From NCBI RefSeq assembly GCF_005577435.1, contig NZ_CP040396.1, forward strand, positions 2,670,501 to 2,734,500: DNA of 64,000 bases, read 5' to 3'. The notes under the pieces were generated by a model. The model searched no databases, was not told the DNA's origin, and was given only the letters and a program-made list of their open reading frames with translations. The position numbers and the translations under genes are program-made. Below are positions 26,869 to 36,600 of this stretch, piece by piece (within the stretch, counting starts at the first letter, position 1; each line of letters opens with the position of its first letter). The stretch comes from Paenibacillus algicola. GTDB taxonomy: Bacteria; Bacillota; Bacilli; Paenibacillales; Paenibacillaceae.

Positions 26869-26925
26869 AATTCACCGTCCTCCTGCCATGATGTTTCACG
26901 GACACCTATGTATCTGAAATATACA

Positions 26926-26952
26926 AAAAGGGCTTGTATAACAAGCCCTTTT
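26926..26952. terminator. Bidirectional terminator after rplS
   Basis: AAAAGGGCTTGT pairs with ACAAGCCCTTTT around a 3-base loop. On the minus strand it is followed by TTGTATATTTC. It lies between rplS and lepB. Confidence 0.8.
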
Positions 26953-26967
26953 CTGATCGTCTGATGA

Positions 26968-27312
26968 TTAACGACGAATTTCTTTAATTCTCGCTGCTTT
27001 ACCGCGCAGTTCACGAAGATAATAAAGCTTCGCACGACGCACTTTACCACGGCGAGCCACTTCGATTTTCTCGATTTTAGGCGAGTTGATGGGGAAAGTT
27101 CTTTCCACACCTACACCGTAAGACACTTTACGTACTGTAAAAGTCTCACTGATTCCGCCACCGCGACGCTTAATCACAACACCTTCGAACAGCTGGATAC
27201 GCTCCCGAGATCCCTCGATAACCTTAACGTGCACTTTTAAAGTGTCGCCAGGACGAAAGCTCGGAATATCACTGCGAAGTTGCTCTTGAGTAATCGCTTG
27301 AACGATATTCAT
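26968..27312 (-). CDS. rplS: 50S ribosomal protein bL19
   Basis: bL19 sits at the 30S-50S interface. The protein is 114 residues, with [20 protein letters not shown], the [16 protein letters not shown] signature and a basic C-terminus ending [26 protein letters not shown] precedes the ATG. It is read from its own promoter and leader. Confidence 0.98.
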   Translation of the reverse strand: MNIVQAITQEQLRSDIPSFRPGDTLKVHVKVIEGSRERIQLFEGVVIKRRGGGISETFTVRKVSYGVGVERTFPINSPKIEKIEVARRGKVRRAKLYYLRELRGKAARIKEIRR

Positions 27313-27405
27313 CTAGGACTCCCTCCTCTCACACAGGCGTTCTTGCCTCTTCCGGAAAACCGTTTGTCTTCCATCATCATTTGCAGCGGACCACCGTATT
27401 CACAA
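27313..27405 (-). ncRNA. Putative L19 leader RNA
   Basis: The untranslated leader between the promoter and rplS can fold into small hairpins (GGAAGACAAACGGTTTTCC, GGCAAGAACGCC, CGGTGGTCCG). Firmicutes carry a described L19 leader motif at this place, probably for autoregulation. I assign it by position and hairpin content only. Confidence 0.45.
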
Positions 27406-27412
27406 CAAAAGA

Positions 27413-27441
27413 ATTTTACCACATCTATATTGCGAAATCAA
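27413..27441 (-). promoter_or_regulatory. SigA-type promoter of rplS
   Basis: On the minus strand TTGATT (27441-27436) and TAAAAT (27418-27413) are separated by exactly 17 bases. A transcript would begin near 27405. Confidence 0.7.
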
Positions 27442-27467
27442 CTATTAATGTATTAAAACATATAAAA

Positions 27468-27502
27468 AGTGCCAAAGAGACGAGAGCATCTCTTACGGCA
27501 CT
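27468..27502 (-). terminator. Terminator after the 48-residue ORF
   Basis: On the minus strand AGTGCC-x2-AAGAGA pairs with TCTCTT-x-GGCACT and is followed by TTTTATATG. It closes the transcript from trmD through the small ORF just before the rplS promoter. Confidence 0.7.
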
Positions 27503-27564
27503 GTTCATTTGTAATATCCGTCCATCTTCAATACGGACTCTGACGCGTTGATCGTGAATGATCC

Positions 27565-27711
27565 CTAGCGGGAGCTTTTATCAGGCACGCTATAGTCTCT
27601 TCCGTGAAGATCGCCATAATAGGCTAAAATATCATCTACCGACTGAAAAGACGTGTCTTCCTTCGGCTTCGCGGATGTATAGGCTTCGTTCATGGATTGA
27701 TTCTCGTTCAT
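27565..27711 (-). CDS. Small acidic hypothetical protein (48 aa)
   Basis: The ATG at 27711 is preceded by AGGAGG with an 8-base spacer, a near-perfect ribosome site. The product is soluble and polar, with no membrane segment or cysteine, and contains FQSVDDILAYYGDLHGRDYS. I recognise no family. It lies between trmD and rplS, which are adjacent in Bacillus, and is followed by its own terminator. The strong ribosome site makes translation likely. Confidence 0.7.
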   Translation of the reverse strand: MNENQSMNEAYTSAKPKEDTSFQSVDDILAYYGDLHGRDYSVPDKSSR

Positions 27712-27740
27712 CTTATTTTCCTCCTAGTGTGGTGAAGCAT

Positions 27741-27828
27741 CTGCAAAAGTATATTACCCACCTGCTGATTACTTGCACCATACGAGGAAGCTGAATCATA
27801 TTTTGCTAAAACGATGATACTTTTGCAG
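27741..27828. repeat. Perfect 12-base inverted repeat with 64-base spacing
   Basis: CTGCAAAAGTAT (27741-27752) and ATACTTTTGCAG (27817-27828) are exact complements. They lie between the trmD stop and the start of the 48-residue ORF, so in RNA they would form a long-range stem enclosing 64 bases. No T tract follows. Confidence 0.6.
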
Positions 27829-27850
27829 CAGCCCGGAACCCGGCTCTTTT

Positions 27851-28600
27851 CTATTCATTCTGCTGATTCTGCTCTTCCGCCTTCAAGGCAGCCAGAAACT
27901 TCAAATCCTTTGGGGACAGCTCCAGCTTCTCCAAAAGCTCCGGACGACGCTCCCAGGTGCGTCTCAATGCCTGCTCCCGGCGCCAGGTCTCAATATGAGC
28001 GTGATGGCCGCTAAGCAGCACATCCGGCACCTTCCAGCCCCGGAACTCTGCGGGACGCGTATAATGCGGATACTCCAGCAGCCCTGTACTGAAGGAGTCT
28101 GTGATCGCCGAGGATTCATTGCCCAGCACACCGGGAAGCAGACGGACGACTGAATCAATCATCACCATCGCCGGCAGCTCTCCCCCGGTAAGCACGTAAT
28201 CCCCAATGGACAGCTCGTCAGTCACCAGATGCTTACGAATGCGCTCATCATAGCCTTCATAGTGTCCGCATATAAACACCAAATGATCCTCCTTGGACAG
28301 CTCCTCTGCCTTAGACTGCGTAAAGGGCTGCCCTTGAGGACAGAGCAGAATAATCCGCGCCGGGGAAGAAGACTGCTGCAAAGCCTCTACCGCTGCGAAA
28401 ATTGCGTCCGGCTTCAGCACCATCCCCCCGCCGCCGCCGTAAGGCGTGTCATCCACCTGGCCGTGCTTATTGCCGGCATAGTCGCGGAAATTAATAGCCT
28501 GGAGAGATACGATTCCCTTTTCGGCCGCTTTTCCCAGGATGCTTGTCCCGAATACTCCGGTAAACATCTCCGGGAACAATGTCAGTACATCTACCTTCAT
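27851..28600 (-). CDS. trmD: tRNA (guanine-N1)-methyltransferase TrmD
   Basis: TrmD makes m1G37 in tRNAs to prevent frameshifting. The SPOUT knot motifs are [12 protein letters not shown] and [19 protein letters not shown]. The N-terminus is [13 protein letters not shown]. Length is 249 residues, with a polar Gln/Asn-rich C-terminal end. It starts 1 base after the rimM stop. Confidence 0.97.
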   Translation of the reverse strand: MKVDVLTLFPEMFTGVFGTSILGKAAEKGIVSLQAINFRDYAGNKHGQVDDTPYGGGGGMVLKPDAIFAAVEALQQSSSPARIILLCPQGQPFTQSKAEELSKEDHLVFICGHYEGYDERIRKHLVTDELSIGDYVLTGGELPAMVMIDSVVRLLPGVLGNESSAITDSFSTGLLEYPHYTRPAEFRGWKVPDVLLSGHHAHIETWRREQALRRTWERRPELLEKLELSPKDLKFLAALKAEEQNQQNE

Positions 28601-28601
28601 C

Positions 28602-29129
28602 CTATAACAGCCCTTCCATCAGGTGCACCCGTACCTGCTTGCTGGTCTTGTCTACCTCCAGCACGACATCAGGAATAGATGGAAGCAGCAGCTCCTTCCC
28701 GTTCGGGGTCTTCACCACCCACACATCATTGGCCCCCGGGGTAAGAATTTCCGTAATTACGCCCAGCTCCTGAGGGGGATCTTCATCTGTAATGACCTTG
28801 CAGCCAATAATCTCGTGAAAATAATATTCGTTGTCCGGCAGCTCTTCCTGCAGGGCTTCGTCAATTTTCAGCAGGCTCTCTTTGTATTTCTCCGCTTCAT
28901 TAATCCCATCAATTTCCTTAAATTTCACCATGTACATATTCTTATGCACCCGTGAGGTATCCACGGTGACCGGTAGCGGAGCACCGCCCCGGGGAGATAC
29001 GATATATAGCTGGCTGTTCTTGGCAAACCGCTGCTCTGCAAAATCACTGTGAGAAACCACCTTCAGCTCACCCTTGATGCCGTGGGTATTTACAATTTTG
29101 CCTACAGTAAACAACTTTGGTGCCATCAT
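28602..29129 (-). CDS. rimM: 16S rRNA processing protein RimM
   Basis: RimM helps mature the 30S head. The N-terminal barrel motif [16 protein letters not shown] and the PRC-barrel ([30 protein letters not shown]) are both present. Length is 175 residues. The protein may start at the second Met. It is coupled to trmD in the usual order. Confidence 0.96.
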   Translation of the reverse strand: MMAPKLFTVGKIVNTHGIKGELKVVSHSDFAEQRFAKNSQLYIVSPRGGAPLPVTVDTSRVHKNMYMVKFKEIDGINEAEKYKESLLKIDEALQEELPDNEYYFHEIIGCKVITDEDPPQELGVITEILTPGANDVWVVKTPNGKELLLPSIPDVVLEVDKTSKQVRVHLMEGLL

Positions 29130-29194
29130 AATCCTCCTGCCTGGTAAAAATAATCATTCTGATATTATTATGATTTCTTCAGCATGTACGAAAA

Positions 29195-29220
29195 GGGGCT
29201 AGGACATGCATCCTAACCCC
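29195..29220 (-). terminator. Terminator after khpA
   Basis: GGGG-x-TAGGA pairs with TCCTA-x-CCCC around CATGCA. On the minus strand it is followed by TTTTCG. It separates rpsP-khpA from rimM-trmD. Confidence 0.6.
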
Positions 29221-29335
29221 CTTTCGTATATTTTTAAGAAAATGCCCATGTATCTCTTGTAGAAAGAACGCTTAGACCGCAAAAACCACTTGACTGCCGA
29301 GATGATATTCTTAGAAGCCTGACTGTGACCGGCAA

Positions 29336-29566
29336 TCAAGAGATAATGTCCACGGTAACCCGCTTGTCTATTTTCACGGCTGCCGATGCAACCACCGTTC
29401 GGAGGGACTTGGCGATCCGGCCTTGCTTGCCGATAACCTTCCCGACATCGTCAGGATGCACACTCAGCTCATAAACGACCAGATTGCCTTTGTCCACCGC
29501 CGTGACGGCTACATCTTCCGGATGATCCACCAAAGCCTTAGCAATAACGCGAACTAATTCTTCCAT
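29336..29566 (-). CDS. khpA: KH-domain RNA-binding protein KhpA (YlqC)
   Basis: KhpA is a small RNA-binding protein that pairs with KhpB in other Firmicutes. The 76-residue product has the KH GxxG loop in VGKVIGKQGRIAKSLRTVV. It lies 21 bases after rpsP, the standard arrangement. Confidence 0.95.
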   Translation of the reverse strand: MEELVRVIAKALVDHPEDVAVTAVDKGNLVVYELSVHPDDVGKVIGKQGRIAKSLRTVVASAAVKIDKRVTVDIIS

Positions 29567-29587
29567 AGATAACCCTCACGATCCAAC

Positions 29588-29860
29588 TTATTTCTGGTTC
29601 TTGGATTCATGGAATGCTTTCATTACGCCTGCTTTGCTGAGCAGGTTGCGAACGGTATCCGATGCTTGCGCACCGTTTTGAAGCCATTTCAGCGCTTTTT
29701 CCTCATCAATCTTTACTTCAGCCGGTTGAGCAACCGGATTGTAGTAGCCGATTTCCTCGATAAAGCGGCCGTCACGCGGGGAACGGGAATCCGATACCAC
29801 CACGCGGTAGAAAGGGGCCTTGTGAGCACCCATACGTTTCAGACGAATACGTACTGCCAT
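29588..29860 (-). CDS. rpsP: 30S ribosomal protein bS16
   Basis: bS16 stabilises the 30S body. The conserved N-terminus is [19 protein letters not shown]. The start is ATG 29860 because AAGGAGGTGA lies 9 bases upstream; the ATG at 29869 overlaps that site. The protein is 90 residues. Confidence 0.98.
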   Translation of the reverse strand: MAVRIRLKRMGAHKAPFYRVVVSDSRSPRDGRFIEEIGYYNPVAQPAEVKIDEEKALKWLQNGAQASDTVRNLLSKAGVMKAFHESKNQK

Positions 29861-29907
29861 TTTGAACATTCACCTCCTTCAAAAAATATCCTCCTGTCAC
29901 GCCAAAA

Positions 29908-31290
29908 TCAACGGAACGGGAACTTCATGCCTTTACCACCTGTCAAGCTCTTCAATTGCTTCATCGCCTTGTTCTTGCCGCCCTTAGGGCCCATCATATC
30001 CGAAAACTGCTTCATCACACGGCGCATTTCATCGAACTGCTTGATCAAGCGGTTGACCTCCGCCAGCGAAGTGCCGCTACCGGCCGCGATCCGCTTGCGG
30101 CGGTTGTGGTTAATAATGTCCGGCTGCTGCTTTTCTTCTGTGGTCATGGAATGCACGATCGCCTCAATGCGGCCCATCTGCTTCTCATCCACCTTCAAAT
30201 CCTTAGTCTGCTTCATCTTGCCCATGCCCGGAATCATGTCCATCAGCTGATCCAGTGGACCGAGCTTCTTCACCTGATCCATCTGCTCCAGGAAATCCTC
30301 GAAGGTAAATTCCGCATTGCGCATCTTACGTTCCATTTCCTTGGCCTTCTCGGTATCAATGTTCGACTGTGCCTTCTCAATGAGAGACAGCATATCGCCC
30401 ATACCCAGAATCCGCGAAGCCATCCGCTCCGGATGGAACGGCTCCAAGGCATCGATCTTCTCGCCCAATGCGGCGAATTTGATCGGACATCCGGTCACAG
30501 CCTTGACAGACAACGCCGCTCCGCCGCGGGTATCTCCGTCCAGCTTCGTCAGAACGACACCGGTCAAGGTCAGCTGAGCGTTAAAGCTCTCAGCCACGTT
30601 AACCGCGTCCTGACCTGTCATGGCATCCACAACGAGAAGCACCTCATCCGGCTTCACTTCACTGTGAATCTGCTTCAGCTCTTCCATCAGATCTGCGTCA
30701 ATATGCAGTCGGCCTGCAGTATCGATAATGACATAATCATGATGATTATCCTTGGCGTGCTGCAGACCCTGTCTGGCAATCTCTACCGGACTGGTCTGGT
30801 CTCCGAGCGAGAACACCGGCACTTTAATCTGCTCCCCCAGAACCTGGAGCTGTTTAATGGCGGCCGGACGATAAATATCTGCTGCTACCAGCAGCGGCCG
30901 GCTGTTCTGCTTCTGAAGGAGCTTGGCCAGCTTCCCGGTTGTCGTCGTCTTCCCCGCGCCCTGCAAACCAGCCATCATAATGACGGTCGGCGGCTTGCTG
31001 CTCTTCGCGAGCTTGGACTGAGTTCCGCCCATCAGCTCCGTGAGCTCCTTGTTCACGATGTCGATAATAACCATGCCCGGGGTGAAGCTGTCCATCACCT
31101 CTTTGCCGACAGCCTTCTCCTTCACCTTCGCCACAAACTCCTTGACGACCTTGAAGTTTACGTCTGCCTCCAGGAGAGCCAGGCGCACCTCACGCATAGC
31201 CTCGGTCACATCCTCCTCCGAAACCTTGCCTTTGCCGCGCAGCTTGCTGAACACATTCTGCAGCCGGCTGCTCAAGCCTTCAAATGCCAT
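29908..31290 (-). CDS. ffh: Signal recognition particle protein Ffh
   Basis: Ffh binds signal peptides and SRP RNA to target membrane proteins. The NG domain shows GLQGAGKTTTTGKLAKLL, DTAGRLHIDADL and LTKLDGDTRGGAAL. The C-terminal M domain is Met-rich, with the RNA-binding RKRIAAGSGTSLAEVNRLIK. Length is 460 residues. It follows ylxM by 39 bases; ftsY, the receptor, is 1.3 kb upstream. Confidence 0.98.
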   Translation of the reverse strand: MAFEGLSSRLQNVFSKLRGKGKVSEEDVTEAMREVRLALLEADVNFKVVKEFVAKVKEKAVGKEVMDSFTPGMVIIDIVNKELTELMGGTQSKLAKSSKPPTVIMMAGLQGAGKTTTTGKLAKLLQKQNSRPLLVAADIYRPAAIKQLQVLGEQIKVPVFSLGDQTSPVEIARQGLQHAKDNHHDYVIIDTAGRLHIDADLMEELKQIHSEVKPDEVLLVVDAMTGQDAVNVAESFNAQLTLTGVVLTKLDGDTRGGAALSVKAVTGCPIKFAALGEKIDALEPFHPERMASRILGMGDMLSLIEKAQSNIDTEKAKEMERKMRNAEFTFEDFLEQMDQVKKLGPLDQLMDMIPGMGKMKQTKDLKVDEKQMGRIEAIVHSMTTEEKQQPDIINHNRRKRIAAGSGTSLAEVNRLIKQFDEMRRVMKQFSDMMGPKGGKNKAMKQLKSLTGGKGMKFPFR

Positions 31291-31329
31291 AATTCCACCT
31301 CCATCCTTTCTTGATGGGATACGCTGCTA

Positions 31330-31680
31330 TTATATCATCAATTCGTTCATCCATTCTCTGGCAGCCTGCTTGTCGCTGTCATTGAGGGAACTCTGTTCTA
31401 AGGTTCGCTTTAACTGATCCATGGCTCTGGTCCGGGACTCATGCTTGCTCAGCAGTCCCAGCTTGTCTTCATAAACCTCCAGCGCCTGCTCCGCACGCTT
31501 GATATGCTCATACACAGCCTGTCGGCTGATCTGAAATTCAGCGGCGATTTCGCCAAGGGAAAAGTCTTCATGAAAGTAATGCTTCAGAAACATCTGCTGC
31601 TTCTCTGTGAGCAGTGGCTCATAGAAATCAAAGAGCAAATTAATCCGGTTCGTCTTCTCGAGCCGAGTCGGCTGACTCAT
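31330..31680 (-). CDS. ylxM: YlxM family DNA-binding/SRP-associated protein
   Basis: A sigma-like helix-turn-helix protein co-transcribed with ffh in Firmicutes and reported to stimulate SRP in streptococci. The HTH reads FSLGEIAAEFQISRQAVYEH, preceded by FYEPLLTEKQQMFLKHYF. The start is ATG 31680 (MSQPTRLEK) behind GAGGGGGTG; the frame runs 7 codons further without a site. The protein is 116 residues. Confidence 0.95.
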   Translation of the reverse strand: MSQPTRLEKTNRINLLFDFYEPLLTEKQQMFLKHYFHEDFSLGEIAAEFQISRQAVYEHIKRAEQALEVYEDKLGLLSKHESRTRAMDQLKRTLEQSSLNDSDKQAAREWMNELMI

Positions 31681-31735
31681 GTAAAAGCACCCCCTCGTCA
31701 AGGGTAAATACTTTACAGTTCACTTGACGAACCTT

Positions 31736-31764
31736 ATCATACAAAAAACCAAGAAGGATGTCAA
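31736..31764 (-). promoter_or_regulatory. SigA promoter of ylxM-ffh
   Basis: On the minus strand a perfect TTGACA (31764-31759) and TATGAT (31741-31736) lie 17 bases apart. The -35 and spacer coincide with the loop and descending arm of the neighbouring terminator, so promoter and terminator share bases. Confidence 0.8.
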
Positions 31765-31798
31765 GCAAAGTTCCTTGTCATCCTCTTGGTTTTTTTTC
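31748..31798. terminator. Bidirectional terminator between the hemolysin-III gene and ylxM
   Basis: ACCAAG-AGGATG pairs with CATCCT-CTTGGT. It is flanked by T8 on the plus strand and TTTTTTG on the minus strand. It terminates the upstream hemolysin-III family gene. Confidence 0.75.
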
Positions 31799-31809
31799 AG
31801 GCATCAGCA

Positions 31810-32457
31810 TTAGGAAATCGGCAGCAGATAAAGCAGTACGGCAAAGAAATGCAGCACGCTCCCGGCCAGGACAAACAAATGCCAGATCGCGTGGTGAAAC
31901 GGAAAGCCTCTCCATACATAAAAGATCGTCCCCAGCGTATACAGCACGCCGCCGCCCACGAGCAGGTTCATGCCCTGCTGCGCCACAACCGCATTCAGCG
32001 GAGCCCAGGCTATAACAATAAGCCAGCCCATTGCGACGTAAAATACAGTGGACATGAACAGAAACTTTTTGACGAAGAAGGCTTTGAAAATGCAGCCGAA
32101 CAGCGCAATTCCCCAAATAATGCCGAACAGGCTCCAGCCCAGCGGTCCGCGGATGGCAACCAGCAGGAAGGGCGTGTAGGTTCCGGCAATAAACAAATAG
32201 ATGGAGGAATGATCCAGAAACTCGAAGATATCCTTCGCCTTTCCTTCCTTGAAGCTGTGCACCAGCGTTGAATTCATGTACAGCAGCAGCATCGTAGTGC
32301 CGTAAATGGTGAAGCTGACGACATGCCAGGCATTTCCCTTCAGGCTGGAAAACACAATCAGCAGCACCAGGGCAGCTACACTGAGCGCGGCCCCGATCCC
32401 GTGAGTAATCGCGTTCGCAATTTCTTCACGGCGGGGATAAGTATGCGTATTCGCCAT
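31810..32457 (-). CDS. Hemolysin III family (PAQR-type) membrane protein
   Basis: A seven-helix integral membrane protein of the hemolysin-III/YqfA group, related to adiponectin receptors. Conserved residues are NAITHGIGAALS near the start, FLDHSSIYLFIAGTYTP, and the C-terminal HHAIWHLFVLAGSVLHFFAV, whose histidines form the probable metal site. The start is ATG 32457 (MANTHTYPRREE) behind AAAGGACTG, giving 215 residues. A TATAAT lies upstream at 32497-32492. A haemolytic activity should not be assumed from the family name. Confidence 0.88.
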   Translation of the reverse strand: MANTHTYPRREEIANAITHGIGAALSVAALVLLIVFSSLKGNAWHVVSFTIYGTTMLLLYMNSTLVHSFKEGKAKDIFEFLDHSSIYLFIAGTYTPFLLVAIRGPLGWSLFGIIWGIALFGCIFKAFFVKKFLFMSTVFYVAMGWLIVIAWAPLNAVVAQQGMNLLVGGGVLYTLGTIFYVWRGFPFHHAIWHLFVLAGSVLHFFAVLLYLLPIS

Positions 32458-32574
32458 ATCTACAGTCCTTTCATCAAAGCTCGATGGTTTCATTATAAGG
32501 GGTTCCCCGGTCACTTTCCAGCAAGCTGCCCGGCGGACGATCCTCTGATGACTGCAGCTTCTTGCAGGAATACG

Positions 32575-33570
32575 CTAGATCGGCTCATCCTGTGCTTCTT
32601 CCTTGATCAAGCCTGCAAACAGGGCATGTACGAATTGCTCCGAGTCAAAGGTCTGGAGATCATCGGCCTTCTCACCGAGACCGACCAGCTTCACCGGCAG
32701 GTTCAGCTCCTGGCGGATTGCGACGACAATACCGCCCTTCGCTGTCCCGTCCAGCTTCGTCAGCACGAGTCCGGTCACACCGCTCTTCTCTCCGAACAGC
32801 TTCGCTTGACTCAGCGCGTTCTGGCCCGTAGTAGCGTCCAGCACCATCAGCACTTCATGAGGAGCACTCGGAATTTCACGCTGAATGACCCGGAAGATTT
32901 TGTTCAGCTCATCCATCAGATTGCTCTTGTTCTGCAGCCGGCCGGCAGTGTCGCAGAGCAGCACGTCCGCTTTGCGCTGCTTGGCAGCCTGCACGGCATC
33001 ATACATGACCGCCGCGGGATCAGACCCCGCCTGCTGCTTGATCACCTCAACGCCGACACGCTGGCCCCACACCTCCAGCTGCTCAATGGCACCTGCGCGG
33101 AAGGTATCCCCTGCGGCGAGTACGACCCTCTTGCCCTCCTGCTTGAAGCGGTGGGCCAGCTTGCCGATGGTTGTCGTCTTGCCGACACCGTTGACGCCGA
33201 CGAACAGGATGACCGTAATTCCATCCGGATTCATCCGCAGCTCGTTATTGTCGTCGCCGCGCAGCAGCCCCATTAATTTCTCGGACAGCACCGGCTGCAG
33301 ATCAGCAGCGTCCTCAATGCGGCGTTTCTTCACCTCGGCCCGCAGTTCATCCATCAGCTCCATGACAGTTGAGACGCCAACGTCAGCACCAATGAGGATT
33401 TCTTCCAGCTCCTCGTAAAATTCCTCATCTATTTTTTTGCGGCGAATGACGAGGTCAGATACCTTCTCGACCAGTCCTTTACGGGTTTTCTCCAGGCCGT
33501 CGCGGAACTGCTTCGTGACGCTTTCCGTTTTGCTGGAGATGCTTTCTTTCAGTTTTTTGAAAAAGCTCAT
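32575..33570 (-). CDS. ftsY: SRP receptor FtsY
   Basis: FtsY is the membrane-associated receptor GTPase for SRP. It shows GVNGVGKTTTIGKLAHRF, LLCDTAGRLQNKSNLMDEL and LTKLDGTAKGGIV. The short basic N-terminus (MSFFKKLKESISSKTES) is the membrane-targeting region. Length is 331 residues. It lies directly after smc, as in Bacillus. Confidence 0.98.
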   Translation of the reverse strand: MSFFKKLKESISSKTESVTKQFRDGLEKTRKGLVEKVSDLVIRRKKIDEEFYEELEEILIGADVGVSTVMELMDELRAEVKKRRIEDAADLQPVLSEKLMGLLRGDDNNELRMNPDGITVILFVGVNGVGKTTTIGKLAHRFKQEGKRVVLAAGDTFRAGAIEQLEVWGQRVGVEVIKQQAGSDPAAVMYDAVQAAKQRKADVLLCDTAGRLQNKSNLMDELNKIFRVIQREIPSAPHEVLMVLDATTGQNALSQAKLFGEKSGVTGLVLTKLDGTAKGGIVVAIRQELNLPVKLVGLGEKADDLQTFDSEQFVHALFAGLIKEEAQDEPI

Positions 33571-33682
33571 GGTTTCCCTCCGTGTCTGTAAGTTACGTGA
33601 AAGCCGCTGACCGCCCTGAACACATCAAAGACAGACGGTTCCAGCTCCTTCAACCTAAAATTTGTACTTTTGTTTGTCCAGG

Positions 33683-36600
33683 TCAAGCAATCACTGCTTC
33701 TTCATTTTCCAGCTTGACGGAGACGAGCTTCGAAACGCCGCCCTCCTCCATCGTGACACCGTACAGCACGTCCGCCTCCTCCATCGTTCCCTTGCGGTGC
33801 GTAACTACGATAAATTGAGTTTGCTCCGAGAATTCACGGAGATAACGTGCAAAGCGGACCACATTCGCCTCATCCAGCGCTGCTTCCACCTCATCCAGTA
33901 CGCAAAATGGCACCGGCTTGACCTGGAGGATCGAGAACAGAAGCGCCATGGCTGTCAAAGCCCGCTCACCGCCGGAGAGCAGCTGAAGGTTCTGCAGCTT
34001 CTTGCCGGGTGGCTGGGCCACAATGTCGATGCCGGTTTCCAGCATCCGCTCCGGGTCCATCAGAATGAGATCAGCTCGCCCGCCGCCGAACAGCTTCGCG
34101 AAGACCGTGACGAATTCCTTGCGGATCGCATCGAATGTCGTTTTGAAGCGCCGGGACATCTCATCATCCATTTCCTTGATGACCTGGTAGAGCGTAGTCT
34201 TGGCCTCAATGAGATCCTCCTTCTGTTCATGCAGGAACTGATAACGTTCATTCACCCGCTGGTATTCCTCGATCGCACCGAGATTGACTTCGCCCAGCGA
34301 GGAAATGTCCCGCTTCAGCTCCCGTACCTCCAGCTGAACAGCGGGAACATCCTCCGGCACCGCATAACGCTGCTTCGCCAGCTCATAGCTGAGCTCATAA
34401 TCATCACTCAGCTTTTTCAAAATGTTCTCCAGCTCCACATCCAGCCGGTTTACACCGATTTCCGTCTGTCTCAGCTGGTCCTCTACAAACTTCAGCTGAT
34501 TGCGCTGCTCCCGGGTCTCATTCTCGGCCAGCTCCAGCTTCTGGCTCAGCTGCGCCCTTGAAGCCCGCTTAAACTCCAGCTGCTCTGCCGCTTCTTCCTT
34601 CTTCAAGCGGTAGTGGTTCAGATTCTCGGTTTGCTTCACACTTTCTAGCGCATTTTGCTCCAGCTCAGCGGTTACAGAGGTTAGCATTTCCCGGTTTTGG
34701 CGATGCTCCCGGCCATGGTTGCTGACATCGGACCTCAGGCGCTTGAAGCTCTCCTCCAGTGAGAAGATTTCCTGGTCGAGCTTGCCCTCGCGAACCTTCA
34801 TAGAAGTCAGACTGCCCTGCAGCTCCTCCTTGGCGGATTCATTCGCTTTGCGGGCGAACGCCGCTGCCTGGATCGCCTGGTGCGTCTGTTTTTCTTTCTC
34901 CTCCAGCTCAGCCAGCAGCTTGACTGCCCGCTCCCGGGCGTCTCCGATCTCCTTCGCTTCCTGCTCCTGGCCGCTCTTCTCCTGGCCCGCGAGCTCGGCC
35001 TGCTCCAGAACATGGCGCAGCTCATGCTCCAGCTGCTTTCGGTCACTTGCAGCCTGCTGCTCTTCCAGACGCCGCTCATCTCCGTCACGACGCAGCTGGT
35101 CGAGTTTCTCCTGAGCCTCAGTCATCTGCCGCCGCACCTTGTCAATGCCTTGGCGAAGCTTGGACAGCTGAGCCTCTGACTCCTGGATTTCCTGATCCAG
35201 ACTATCCAGCTGGCGTTTACGACCCAGTAAATTATTGCTTTTCTTGTGGTGACTGCCCCCGGTCATGGAGCCCCCGGCGTTGACCACATCTCCCTCCAGG
35301 GTAACCACCCGGTATCTGTAATGAAACCTGGCGGCAATCTTGTTCGCCTGCTCCAGCGTTTCAGCAATGACCACATTGCCCAGCAGGCTGCCAACAATGC
35401 TGCTATATGCGGGGTCAAACTTTACAAGCTCTGAGCCAAAGCCTACAAAGCCCTGCTCACCTTCAGCCAGCGACCGGTCCTGAGAGGATACCTGCCTTGG
35501 ACGGATGACGTCCAAAGGAAGGAAGGTGGCCCGCCCCAGCTGACGCTGCTTTAGAAACTGGATCGCCTGGCGCGACACGGCTTCATTTTCCATTACGATA
35601 TGCTGTACGGAAACTCCCAGTGCTGTTTCCATGGCAAGCTCCAGCTTCTCCGGCACTGTGATCAGCTCCGCAACTGCCCCATGAACACCCAATAGTGCCG
35701 ACTTGCGCGCGGCCTTGAGAACCTCCTTGACGCCGAGCATAAACCCGTCAAAGTCATCCTGCATCTCCTGCATAGTATCGCGTCTTGCGATTTGGGCCTC
35801 CCGCTTCTGCTCCCATTTACGGAGCGCCTGCTGACTTTCGTCCACCAGCTTCTTCAGCGAGTGGTATCTCTCGCTCTCCGATATGTAGCCGCCCCGAAGC
35901 TCCGCAATCTCCTTCGCACAGCGCTCGATGCTGCGCTCAATGTCTTCTTTGCGCTGAAGCAGCTGTTCCTTCTGCTCATCCCATTTTCCGGATTCCTCCT
36001 GCGCCCGGCTCATTCGCTTCTCCAGCGCTTCCATTCGCTGATCTGCGTACCGGATTTCATTGCGAGCCTGTGCCATTTGGTTCATCAGCTCCAGCAGGCT
36101 GCCCTTCAGGCTCTCCTCCTGCTGCTGACTGATACCTCCGTTAACCCCCACGAGCTTGGCTTCTTCGGCAGAGAGGCTGTCCCGAAGCTGGGAAAGCTCC
36201 TGGTGCAGCGACTTCAGCTTCTCCTCCATGAACACCAGCTCGGCCTGACGCTCACTGAGGCGGGAGTCTCCTTGATCCACACTGCTAGTGAGCTGCTCCT
36301 TAGTACGCTCGAGATTCCGGCGCCGTTCCTTCAGCACCTCTGCATAGCCTTCGCTCTTCTCATAGGATTGACTGAACTGGAGCAGCTGGGATTGAATGCC
36401 TTCGACCTCCTCCTCCAGCTGCTTTAAGGCCAGACGGTCGCTCTCCAGCTTCGCATCATGGGCCGAGACAACCGTTGACAGAGACAGCTGCTCCTGCTTC
36501 AGCAGCTCCAGCTTCTCTCCTGCCTCACTCCAGGCGGTATGAATCTGTTCGATCTGGTACACATACAGAGAAATCTCTTTATATTTGAGCTGTTCCTTCA

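Noticed and set aside
29956..31314. Plus-strand ORF of 452 codons opposite ffh
   Set aside because: Full antisense overlap with ffh and no family features; caused by codon bias of the real gene.
31810..32457. True haemolysin
   Set aside because: The hemolysin-III family name is historical; the sequence shows a PAQR-type membrane protein with no toxin features.
32323..33276. Plus-strand ORF of 317 codons opposite ftsY
   Set aside because: Antisense shadow of ftsY and the hemolysin-III gene.
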